From assembly GCA_031257215.1 (NCBI GenBank), contig JAIRPC010000006.1, positions 1-5,375 of the forward strand: a stretch of 5,375 nt of DNA. The letters run 5' to 3'. Origin of the DNA: Eubacteriales Family XIII. Incertae Sedis bacterium. Lineage in GTDB: Bacteria; Bacillota; Clostridia; Peptostreptococcales; Anaerovoracaceae. The notes under the pieces were generated by a model that did no database searches, was not told the origin of the DNA, and saw only the letters and a program-made list of their open reading frames with translations. Below are positions 1-5,320 of this stretch, one piece after another. The translations under genes were made by a program, and so were the position numbers. The first letter of the stretch is position 1. Each line of letters starts with the position of its first letter.

Positions 1-528
1 CCCCTCCAAGGTGTGCGGCATATGGCTTCCCGTGTGGCCGAGTATGCCGTCGCGCACCTCGGCGGTCAGGTTCATCCCGTGCTCCGCGCCGTGCATTTCG
101 AGCAGATCCACAACCCGCAAGCTTTGGTGGTTGTGCTTGAACCCCCTCTTGTGCCTTTCGTCAAGAAATTTTTCGCCGCTGTGCCCGAACGGGGTATGCC
201 CGAGGTCATGACCAAGCGCGATCGCTTCGGTGAGATCCTCGTTCAGCATGAGCCCGCGGGCTATGCTGCGCGATATCTGCGAAACTTCCAGCGTATGCGT
301 GAGCCGCGTACGGTAATGGTCGCCCTCCGGCGCGATAAACACCTGCGTCTTGTCCATCAGGCGGCGCAGAGCTTTCGAATGCGTGATACGGTCGCGGTCG
401 CGCTGAAAATCCGTGCGGTACGGACACGGCTCCTCACGCCGCGCCCTGCCGCGCGACTCCGCCGCTTTCGCCGCCGCTGGCGAAAGCATCACGTATTCCC
501 GCTTTTCAGATTCAGTACGTACCAGCAT
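1..528 (-). CDS. dgt: dGTPase-like HD-domain dNTP triphosphohydrolase, 3' part cut off by window edge
   Basis: Hydrolyses dNTPs (classically dGTP) to the deoxynucleoside and triphosphate, acting in the cytoplasm on the nucleotide pool. Translating the minus strand from 528 gives 176 residues open to base 1, so the gene is partial. Residues 43-50 (QRDRDRIT) and 70-80 ([11 protein letters not shown]) are family signatures. HD metal ligands visible are His78, His107 and Asp108, the latter pair inside [11 protein letters not shown] (106-116). The last Asp ligand should lie beyond the window. [11 protein letters not shown] is the form of the shorter, allosteric dGTPase-like class, not the E. coli Dgt form. 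The ATG at 528 has an AGGGAG Shine-Dalgarno (536-541) with a 7-base spacer. The in-frame stop upstream is at 574-576 and no ATG, GTG or TTG lies between, so the start is firm. It follows dut by 102 bases with no convincing terminator or promoter between, so cotranscription is likely. Family assignment is very secure; substrate preference is not visible. Confidence 0.95.
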   Translation of the reverse strand, partial: MLVRTESEKREYVMLSPAAAKAAESRGRARREEPCPYRTDFQRDRDRITHSKALRRLMDKTQVFIAPEGDHYRTRLTHTLEVSQISRSIARGLMLNEDLTEAIALGHDLGHTPFGHSGEKFLDERHKRGFKHNHQSLRVVDLLEMHGAEHGMNLTAEVRDGILGHTGSHMPHTLEG

Positions 529-630
529 AGCAGTTCTCCCTGTATCGGCGATATCCTTGCCCGTGCGTCCCCGCTACGTGCGCCATTGCAGCATGCCGCA
601 GACGGATGACAAAGGCGCGGGCTGCGCGGA

Positions 631-1080
631 TCACTTCACACCCGTATGACCGAAGCCGCCCGCGCCGCGCTCCGTCCGTCCAAGGCAATCCGCCCGCTCC
701 CATTCGACGCGCTCATACCTAGCCACGATCATCTGCGCAACGCGGTCGCCGTCGCCTATCTCAAACACCTCGTCCGACAGATTTACGATGGGCACCATCA
801 GCTCGCCGCGATAATCCGAATCGACAGTGCCAACGCCGTTCACGCAGGCGATGCCGCTCCTGACCGACAGCCCGCTGCGGGAGCGCACCTGCGCCTCATA
901 ACCAGGCGGCAGCTCAATGAACAGACCCGTAGGCACGAGTGCGCGCTCCATCGGTCCCAGCACGATAGGCTCGTCAATGCGAGCGCGCAGATCCATCCCG
1001 GCCGAGCCTTCCGTTTCATAAGACGGAAGCAACGCGCCCCGCTCCGCCCTTATTTTTACTTTTATTGCACAGTTATCCAT
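631..1080 (-). CDS. dut: dUTPase (deoxyuridine 5'-triphosphate nucleotidohydrolase)
   Basis: Cleaves dUTP to dUMP and pyrophosphate, keeping uracil out of DNA and supplying dUMP for thymidylate synthesis. The enzyme is a cytoplasmic homotrimer with Mg2+. The 149 residues match the usual trimeric length, and all five motifs are present: motif 1 AGMDL (27-31), motif 2 RSRSGL (66-71), motif 3 [12 protein letters not shown] (82-93) with catalytic Asp87 and the ribose-excluding Tyr90, motif 4 GDRVAQM (111-117), and the C-terminal lid motif 5 [10 protein letters not shown] (138-147). The start is the ATG at 1080. A TGA directly abuts it in frame at 1081-1083, so no longer form exists, and a later start would delete the first beta strand. 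The Shine-Dalgarno is modest: GGAAG at 1085-1089 with only 4 bases of spacer. An extended -10 promoter lies about 45 bases upstream. It is followed by dgt, another dNTP-pool enzyme. Confidence 0.97.
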   Translation of the reverse strand: MDNCAIKVKIRAERGALLPSYETEGSAGMDLRARIDEPIVLGPMERALVPTGLFIELPPGYEAQVRSRSGLSVRSGIACVNGVGTVDSDYRGELMVPIVNLSDEVFEIGDGDRVAQMIVARYERVEWERADCLGRTERGAGGFGHTGVK

Positions 1081-1118
1081 TCAGCTTCCAACCATTCGCT
1101 TTTACCTTGCTACATATA

Positions 1119-1149
1119 ATTATATTATAGCATGGATAGCAACAAGCAA
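1119..1149 (-). promoter_or_regulatory. probable sigma-70 type promoter (extended -10) for dut-dgt
   Basis: On the minus strand a perfect TATAAT (1129 to 1124) is preceded by TG one base away (TGCTATAAT, 1132 to 1124), the extended -10 form. A second TATAAT overlaps it at 1124 to 1119. A weak -35-like TTGCTT lies at 1149 to 1144, 14 bases before the first -10 and 19 before the second; both spacings are off the optimal 17, so the extended -10 probably carries the activity. Predicted transcription would begin near 1117, giving a leader of about 37 bases before the dut ATG at 1080. The patch is strikingly AT-rich against its GC-rich surroundings. The start site is inferred, not shown. Confidence 0.7.
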
Positions 1150-1152
1150 CTG

Positions 1153-1197
1153 TGGGCAGCCTCCTGTCCCAGCCAAAATGGCTATACGGAAACGTAT
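1153..1197 (-). terminator. three tandem small hairpins after the M16 peptidase gene; possible terminator or mRNA 3' end
   Basis: Between the peptidase stop (1207) and the dut promoter the minus-strand RNA can form three hairpins in a row: ATACG/CGTAT with a 4-base loop (1184-1197), AGCCA/TGGCT with a 3-base loop (1171-1183), and TGGG(A)CAG/CTGCCCA with one bulged A and a 4-base loop (1153-1171). Neighbouring stems share one base at most, so two or three could coexist. After the last stem comes CAGTTGCTTGTTG, rich in T but not a true T-run, so intrinsic termination is uncertain. The position, at the end of a gene and just before a promoter, fits a transcript end. Confidence 0.4.
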
Positions 1198-1206
1198 GCT
1201 CCCCGC

Positions 1207-2517
1207 CTACAACCCCACATCCCCCGCGGCAACCTCGCGCTTCCCGATGATCACCGCGCTGTACCCCGCCAGGTCGGCGCACTGCGCCGCTATCCGCGAT
1301 ATGTCGCCAGACGTTACTGACTCTATCCCCGCGATGACCTCATCTGGCGTGTACACGCGCCCCATCAGCAGCTCGTTCTTGCCTGTCGAGAACATGCGCG
1401 TCTGTATGTTTTCGCGGCCGAAGACATACACGCCCTTGCTCTGCTCTTTCACCTTCGCAAGCTCCTCGTCCGACGCGCCCTCCGACGCCAGCCGCTCTGT
1501 CTCCTCGCGTATGGCGTCCACAGTAACGCGCTCATTGCCATCTCCGACGCCCGCGTAAATCATGAATTCGCCGTCGCCCACGAACGAATTGCTCATGGAG
1601 TAGACCGAGTACGCGAGACCCTTCTCCTCCCTGATCTTCTGGAACAGGCGGGAGCTCATGCTGCCGCCGAGTATGCTGTTAAACAGCGTGAACGCGTAAT
1701 AGTCGTCAGCTTCCAGGCCCACGCCGCGCCGCCCGAGGAATATATGGCTCTGCTCTATGTCTTTCGCGCGCGACAGGAAGGTCGGCGTATGCGGTGAGCT
1801 CTGAGCGGCCCTGCTGCCGCGCCCGCCGCTTGCCTCGCCAAACGCGGACTCCACGCGGGTAGCGAGCTTGCCCTCGTCAAAATTGCCCGCAACGGATATT
1901 ACGATATTGCCCGCGGCATAGCGCTTTGCTGTATAATCAAAAATCTCCGCGCGCCCGACCGAGCCAACCGTCTCCTTGTACCCTATGATCCGGTTGCCGA
2001 GCGGGCTGCCCGCGAAAACGGCCTCATCGAGGAGATCATGCCCCAAATCCTCAGGGCTGTCCTCTATCATGTTCATCTCCTCAAATACGACATTCTTCTC
2101 CTTGGCCAGCTCGCCCTCGTCGATAGAGGAATGAAGCACCATATCGCCGAGCAGGTCTATCGACTCGCCCAGATGCTCAGACAGCGTTTTGATGTAATAG
2201 CAGGTGGCCTCCTTGCCCGTGAAAGCGTTGATGAGCCCGCCCATGCTGTCCACTTCCTCCGCTATCTCCTTGGCTGAGCGCGACTCCGTGCCCTTGAAAA
2301 GCATATGCTCGATCAGGTGTGATATGCCCGCCGGAGCCTCGCCGCAGGCCGCCGGCGCTGACTCCCCCTGGCCCGCGCCTGTGCCGCCAGCTTCGTCCCA
2401 TTCCGACTCATCTACCGCGCCCGCCAGCGCCCAAACGCCGACGGCGGCGGACTGCACATAAGGCAAATATTCCGACATCAGGGTGATGCCGTTCGGGAGT
2501 ATCTTTTTTTCTATCAC
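1207..2517 (-). CDS. M16-family zinc metallopeptidase (processing-protease-like)
   Basis: Zinc protease of the inverzincin clan, related to the mitochondrial processing peptidase beta subunit and to the peptidase found after pnp in Bacillus (ymxG/mlpA). The 436 residues match the usual single-module length of about 410-430. The N-terminal catalytic domain (about 1-215) has the inverted zinc motif HLIEH (67-71), with the downstream acidic ligand in FEEM (145-148), about 75 residues later. The C-terminal domain (about 255-430) has LGGSMSSRLFQKIRE (283-297) followed by GLAYSVYS, typical of M16. No signal peptide or membrane segment is visible, so it is probably cytoplasmic. The start is GTG at 2517: an in-frame TAA abuts it (2518-2520), AAGGGG lies 8 bases upstream, and the next Met (residue 14) would remove the first strand. 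Odd feature: a Gly/Ala/Glu-rich insertion of about 20 residues (roughly 37-61) directly before the zinc motif. It lies 109 bases after pnp with a hairpin between. The natural substrate is unknown. Confidence 0.93.
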   Translation of the reverse strand: MIEKKILPNGITLMSEYLPYVQSAAVGVWALAGAVDESEWDEAGGTGAGQGESAPAACGEAPAGISHLIEHMLFKGTESRSAKEIAEEVDSMGGLINAFTGKEATCYYIKTLSEHLGESIDLLGDMVLHSSIDEGELAKEKNVVFEEMNMIEDSPEDLGHDLLDEAVFAGSPLGNRIIGYKETVGSVGRAEIFDYTAKRYAAGNIVISVAGNFDEGKLATRVESAFGEASGGRGSRAAQSSPHTPTFLSRAKDIEQSHIFLGRRGVGLEADDYYAFTLFNSILGGSMSSRLFQKIREEKGLAYSVYSMSNSFVGDGEFMIYAGVGDGNERVTVDAIREETERLASEGASDEELAKVKEQSKGVYVFGRENIQTRMFSTGKNELLMGRVYTPDEVIAGIESVTSGDISRIAAQCADLAGYSAVIIGKREVAAGDVGL

Positions 2518-2531
2518 TTATCCGTCCCCTT

Positions 2532-2573
2532 GTGCCGCCTGGCAGAGCTTCACGCCATGCCAGGCGGCGGCAC
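2532..2573 (-). promoter_or_regulatory. strong stem-loop in the pnp-M16 peptidase spacer
   Basis: A perfect 11-bp inverted repeat, GCCGCCTGGCA (2534-2544) and TGCCAGGCGGC (2558-2568), encloses a 13-base loop. The stem can be extended by GTG/CAC at its base if a few bases bulge. On the mRNA it ends only three bases before AAGGGG (2526-2531), the Shine-Dalgarno of the peptidase GTG at 2517. There is no T-run after it on the minus strand (ACAAGGGG follows), so it is not a typical intrinsic terminator. It is better read as an intercistronic element that could protect the pnp 3' end from exonucleases, be cut by RNase III, or tune translation of the peptidase. The structure is seen; the role is inferred. 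Confidence 0.65.
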
Positions 2574-2577
2574 TGTT

Positions 2578-2608
2578 ATTCTGTCAACATTATCGAATTC
2601 GCGTCAAC
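2578..2608 (-). repeat. imperfect direct repeat with two GTTGAC boxes in the pnp-M16 spacer
   Basis: On the plus strand ATTCTGTCAAC (2578-2588) is followed by ATTCGCGTCAAC (2597-2608), the same sequence apart from one inserted base and one change. The GTCAAC cores begin exactly 20 bases apart. Read on the minus strand each core is TTGAC, resembling a -35 box, but no acceptable -10 follows either copy at 15-19 bases. It could be a protein-binding site or chance. Confidence 0.3.
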
Positions 2609-2626
2609 CCCGCGCACAGGCAAGGG

Positions 2627-4753
2627 TTATTTCTTGTCCAGCAGCTCCTTGCGGCTCAGGTTGATGCGGCCCTGTCCGTCTATTTCCGTTACCTTGACCT
2701 TCACCTTGTCGCCGATGTTCATGACGTCCTCGATCTTGTCGATGCGGTAATTTTCCATGCGGCCTATGCGGAGCAGCCCTTCCTTGCCTGGCAGCACCTC
2801 GATGAACGCGCCGAAGTCGTCCTTGATGCGCTTGACCTCGCCCTCGTAAATCTCGCCTACCTCGACGTCCTTCAACAGAGTTTCTATCTCCTCGACAGCC
2901 TTCTCCGCCGTTTCCATGTCAGGCGCGGCAATATAGATAAGCCCCGTGTCCTCGATATCGATCTTCACGCCCGTGCGCTCGACGATGCCGTTGATGGTCT
3001 TGCCGCCAGGTCCTATGACCGTGCGGATGTCGTCCACGTCTATCTGTATCGTGATGATGCGCGGCGCGTATTTTGAAAGCTCAGGACGCGGCTCTTTGAT
3101 TTCCTGCTCGATCTGGTCCATGATATGAAGCCTGCCGTCGCGTGCCTGGCGGATGGCCTTTTCGAGAATCTCGCGCGAAAGCCCATGCACCTTGATATCC
3201 ATTTGGAGCGCGGTAACTCCCTCGCGTGTGCCGGCCACCTTGAAATCCATATCGCCGTAGTGGTCTTCAAGCCCCTGGATGTCGGACAGTATCGCCATGC
3301 GGCTCTCGCCCGTCTGCTCGTTGTATTCCTCGACGAGACCCATCGCTATGCCCGAAACAGGCGCCTTGATGGGAACGCCAGCGTCCATGAGCGACATAGT
3401 AGAACCGCAGACGGAGGCCTGCGACGATGAGCCGTTCGACGAGAGTATCTCCGACACCACCCTGATGGCGTAGGGGAACTCCACCTCGTCAGGCAGCACG
3501 GGAAGCAGCGCGCGCTCCGCGAGGGCGCCATGCCCTATCTCGCGCCTGCCGGGGCTTCTCATCGGGCGGGTTTCGCCGACAGAATAAGGCGGGAAATTGT
3601 ACTGGTGCATATAGCGCTTGCCTGTTTCGTCGCCAATGCCGTCCACCGTCTGCCCCTCGGACAAAGTGCCGAGCGTTACGACGGACAGAGCCTGTGTCTG
3701 GCCGCGCTTGAACAGCGCGCTGCCGTGCGTGCGCGGCAGGAAGCCGGTCTCGCACCAGATCTGCCTTACCTCGTCCATGCCGCGACCGTCGGGGCGCTTC
3801 TGTTCGTTGATTATCATGCCGCGGAACTCCTCGACGAGGACATCCTCGACGACGGACGATATCTGCTTCGCCGCGTCGGGGTATTCCTCCTCGAACCTTT
3901 CGAGGAACTCCTCCTGCGCGCCCGAATATATCTCGTCGATCTTGGCGCTCTGCTCGGAGCGCTCGAAGGTGTGGATCGCCTCGCGCATTTTGTCCGTCGC
4001 GTAAGCGCGGACGGGCTCCGCGATGACAGCGGGAACTGTCACATCAGGAATCTCCATTTTCTCTTTCCCAACTTCCGCGACTATCTCGTCGATGAACTCG
4101 ATCATCTTCTTGATCTCGTCATGCGCAAAGAAAATCGCGTCGATCATCTTTTCCTCGGGCACCTCCTGCGCGCCAGCCTCGACCATCATGATGGCCTCGC
4201 GCGTCCCGCTGACCGTGAGGCTCATACGCGTTTCCGCGCGCTCCGCCTGCGTCGGGTTGACGATAAACCTGTCGCCTATCAGTCCGACGATAACCGATGC
4301 CGTTGGACCGTCAAACGGGATGTCCGATATCGAAAGCGCTATCGACGACCCGACCATGGCCGCCATCTCGGGCGGGCAGTCAGGGTCAACGCAGAGAACC
4401 GTCGCAACGATCTGCACGTCGTTCCTGAACCCTTTCGGGAACAGCGGGCGCAGCGGCCTGTCCATCAGCCTCGCGCTCAGCGTCGCTTTCTCGGATGGGC
4501 GCCCCTCCCTCTTGATGAAGCCGCCGGGGATCTTGCCCGCCGCGTACATCTTCTCCTCATAGTCGCAGCTCAGCGGGAAGAAGTCAATCCCCTCCCTCGG
4601 GCTCTTCGACATACATGCCGTCACGTTCACTACCGTGTCGCCGTACCTGATCGTCACGGCGCCATTCGCCTGCTCCGCCACCTTGCCTATCTCTGCCTGC
4701 ATGAGCCTGCCGCCCACCGCTGTGCGGAACATCTTAAAGTCCTCAAATCTCAT
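2627..4753 (-). CDS. pnp: polynucleotide phosphorylase (PNPase)
   Basis: Phosphorolytic 3'-5' exoribonuclease of RNA turnover: releases nucleoside diphosphates from RNA and can run in reverse to add tails. It is a cytoplasmic homotrimer, often part of a degradosome. The 708 residues match full-length PNPase. Domains in order: first RNase PH domain (about 1-145), helical linker (about 210-310), catalytic second RNase PH domain (about 318-545) with [14 protein letters not shown] (341-354) and [10 protein letters not shown] (496-505) giving Asp497, Asp503 and Lys505 at the active site, KH domain with GPGG loop (581-584), and S1 domain (about 632-705). The S1 RNA face keeps Phe647 and Phe650, but the usual His of the HIS segment is Arg662. 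The ATG at 4753 starts MRFEDF, with AAAGG (4764-4768) 10 bases upstream. It is separated from rpsO by 182 bases with a terminator and hairpins, so attenuated readthrough and leader-based control are likely. No confident promoter of its own was found. Confidence 0.98.
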   Translation of the reverse strand: MRFEDFKMFRTAVGGRLMQAEIGKVAEQANGAVTIRYGDTVVNVTACMSKSPREGIDFFPLSCDYEEKMYAAGKIPGGFIKREGRPSEKATLSARLMDRPLRPLFPKGFRNDVQIVATVLCVDPDCPPEMAAMVGSSIALSISDIPFDGPTASVIVGLIGDRFIVNPTQAERAETRMSLTVSGTREAIMMVEAGAQEVPEEKMIDAIFFAHDEIKKMIEFIDEIVAEVGKEKMEIPDVTVPAVIAEPVRAYATDKMREAIHTFERSEQSAKIDEIYSGAQEEFLERFEEEYPDAAKQISSVVEDVLVEEFRGMIINEQKRPDGRGMDEVRQIWCETGFLPRTHGSALFKRGQTQALSVVTLGTLSEGQTVDGIGDETGKRYMHQYNFPPYSVGETRPMRSPGRREIGHGALAERALLPVLPDEVEFPYAIRVVSEILSSNGSSSQASVCGSTMSLMDAGVPIKAPVSGIAMGLVEEYNEQTGESRMAILSDIQGLEDHYGDMDFKVAGTREGVTALQMDIKVHGLSREILEKAIRQARDGRLHIMDQIEQEIKEPRPELSKYAPRIITIQIDVDDIRTVIGPGGKTINGIVERTGVKIDIEDTGLIYIAAPDMETAEKAVEEIETLLKDVEVGEIYEGEVKRIKDDFGAFIEVLPGKEGLLRIGRMENYRIDKIEDVMNIGDKVKVKVTEIDGQGRINLSRKELLDKK

Positions 4754-4827
4754 TGTGCTATTACCTTTCTCGTTTTCTCTCTACACTCTACGTCTACGTC
4801 TGTTCGCCGCGCCCTATATCTTCGAAA

Positions 4828-4842
4828 GCCGCCGAAAGCGGC
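4828..4842 (-). promoter_or_regulatory. small GC hairpin in the pnp leader
   Basis: GCCGC (4828-4832) and GCGGC (4838-4842) form a 5-bp stem with a 5-base loop. On the mRNA it is followed by TTTCGAAGATATAG, too short and mixed a T-run for a good terminator. It lies about 75 bases before the pnp start, between the larger stem-loop at 4859-4890 and a purine-rich segment. It may be part of the pnp leader fold. Confidence 0.35.
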
Positions 4843-4849
4843 ACTCGAC

Positions 4850-4910
4850 AGGCGAGGCGTGGAAACGCCTACATCGCTCGCCGTTTCCACAAATAAACAA
4901 AGGCGAGGCG
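4850..4910 (-). repeat. two identical 10-bp repeats flanking the pnp leader stem-loop
   Basis: AGGCGAGGCG occurs at 4850-4859 and again exactly at 4901-4910. The complementary core CTCGCC lies between them at 4877-4882, inside the loop of the 4859-4890 hairpin. In the transcript the middle GGCGAG can therefore pair with the CUCGCC of either copy, giving folds that compete with the terminator stem (copy 4901-4910) or with the central stem-loop. The repeats are seen directly; any switching is inference. Confidence 0.5.
4859..4890 (-). promoter_or_regulatory. 9-bp stem-loop in the pnp leader, candidate processing or control site
   Basis: A perfect 9-bp inverted repeat, GTGGAAACG (4859-4867) and CGTTTCCAC (4882-4890), encloses a 14-base loop. 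It begins directly after the T-rich tail of the rpsO terminator and ends about 105 bases before the pnp ATG. In E. coli a leader hairpin in the equivalent place is cut by RNase III and then used by PNPase to repress its own mRNA. Position and shape here invite the same idea, but there is no sequence evidence for cleavage. Confidence 0.55.
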
Positions 4911-4926
4911 CAAGCCCCGTCTTTGC
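4891..4926 (-). terminator. intrinsic terminator or attenuator after rpsO
   Basis: Ten bases after the rpsO stop, the minus-strand RNA has GCAAAGACGGGGC (4926 to 4914), a TTGC loop (4913 to 4910) and GCCTCGCCTTTGT (4909 to 4897). These pair over 13 positions, with one A-C mismatch and two G-U pairs. The tail TTTGTTTATTTG (4901 to 4890, overlapping the end of the stem) is the T-rich run of a Rho-independent terminator. Because pnp follows with no clear promoter, it probably terminates only part of transcription, as the terminator between rpsO and pnp does in E. coli. Confidence 0.75.
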
Positions 4927-4935
4927 GTACTACCG

Positions 4936-5202
4936 TTATTTCCTGAGCCCTAGCCGTGAAATCAGCGTCCTGTAACGCTCGATATCCTTGTCGCGCAGGT
5001 AGTTCAGCAGGTTCCTGCGCTGTCCTACCATTTTCAGAAGCCCCCGTCTTGAATGGTGGTCCTTCTTGTGCACCTTCAAATGTTCGTTCAAATCGTTGAT
5101 TCGGTAGGTCAGTATCGCCACCTGCACCTCTGGCGAACCCGTGTCGCCGTCCTTCATCTTGTACTCGGCAATAATCTCCGATTTCTTTGCACCGTCTATC
5201 AT
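4936..5202 (-). CDS. rpsO: 30S ribosomal protein S15
   Basis: Early-binding protein of the small ribosomal subunit. It binds the helix 20-22 junction of 16S rRNA, organises the platform for S6/S18, and forms a bridge to the large subunit. The product is 88 residues, the normal size (88-89), and keeps the rRNA-contact residues: Thr21, Gly22 and Gln27 in TGSPEVQ (21-27), His41, Asp48 and Ser51 in DHHSRRGLL (48-56), and Tyr68. The frame stays open upstream to 5370 and beyond. The true start is the ATG at 5202 (MIDGAKK): it gives the family length, and a near-ideal AAGGAAGGAG (5209-5218) lies 6 bases before it, whereas the upstream extension is Arg/Gly-rich and unlike S15. It is followed by an intrinsic terminator and then pnp, the classical pairing. 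The structured leader upstream makes autoregulation by S15 plausible. Confidence 0.98.
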   Translation of the reverse strand: MIDGAKKSEIIAEYKMKDGDTGSPEVQVAILTYRINDLNEHLKVHKKDHHSRRGLLKMVGQRRNLLNYLRDKDIERYRTLISRLGLRK

Positions 5203-5208
5203 CGTACG

Positions 5209-5218
5209 CTCCTTCCTT
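5209..5218 (-). promoter_or_regulatory. rpsO: Shine-Dalgarno sequence that fixes the rpsO start
   Basis: The mRNA reads AAGGAAGGAG, then the 6-base palindrome CGTACG, then ATG at 5202. It is the strongest ribosome binding site in the window and rules out the 56-codon longer in-frame reading. Its 5' edge lies one base from the stem at 5220-5239, so folding there could affect access. Confidence 0.85.
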
Positions 5219-5219
5219 T

Positions 5220-5320
5220 CCTGCGCCCGCCACCGCAGGCCCCGCCGAACAGCTCCGCTCTTTGCGGGCTTCGGCAAGAAACCGCGCGGCAACGCCGCAG
5301 ATACAAAACCCCCGTTGCCG
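5220..5320 (-). promoter_or_regulatory. structured rpsO leader with three consecutive stem-loops, candidate S15 autoregulatory element
   Basis: In mRNA order: stem 1 is CGGCAACG/CGTTGCCG, 8 perfect pairs with an 18-base loop (5287-5320). Stem 2 is GCCGAA/TTCGGC (5244-5249 and 5270-5275), stacked on GC and CCGC/GCGG with a small bulge on one side, about 12 pairs closing a 5-base loop (5244-5275). Stem 3 is CCTGCG/CGCAGG with an 8-base loop (5220-5239), ending beside the Shine-Dalgarno. None is followed by a T-run, so they do not look like an upstream gene's terminator. Several bacterial groups have unrelated leader structures by which S15 represses its own mRNA; this leader is a good positional candidate. 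I could not identify a specific known S15-binding fold, nor a promoter, in the 173 bases available. Confidence 0.5.

Noticed and set aside
1..528. dGTPase-like protein as an antiphage defence gene
   Set aside because: Some dGTPases deplete dNTPs during phage infection, but here the gene sits with dut, pnp and rpsO and has no defence or mobile-element neighbours, so a housekeeping role is more likely.
13..609. Open frame of 198 codons on the plus strand
   Set aside because: It overlies the dgt coding region in antisense. The minus-strand reading gives a clear HD-domain enzyme with a good ribosome binding site, while this product matches nothing recognisable.
1073..1282. Minus-strand open frame of 69 codons between the M16 peptidase and dut
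   Set aside because: It overlaps the 3' end of the peptidase gene in another frame, runs through the hairpins and the promoter, and has no recognisable content.
2504..2511. A AAA AAG slippery sequence in codons 3-5 of the M16 peptidase, suggesting programmed frameshifting
   Set aside because: It is in the right register, but it lies only a few codons after the start, with no downstream stimulatory structure and no useful alternative frame; it is probably just Glu-Lys-Lys codons.
4859..4882. H-type pseudoknot between the hairpin loop GGCGAG and the downstream CUCGCC
   Set aside because: The pairing exists on paper, but only about 2 bases would have to span an 8-bp stem, which is sterically implausible; competing hairpins are the better reading.
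3530..4975. Open frame of 481 codons on the plus strand
   Set aside because: It is antisense to pnp and the rpsO-pnp spacer. Its product is Arg/Leu/His-rich with no recognisable motif, and its openness is explained by GC-biased codons of pnp on the other strand, whose product is a full-length, motif-complete enzyme.
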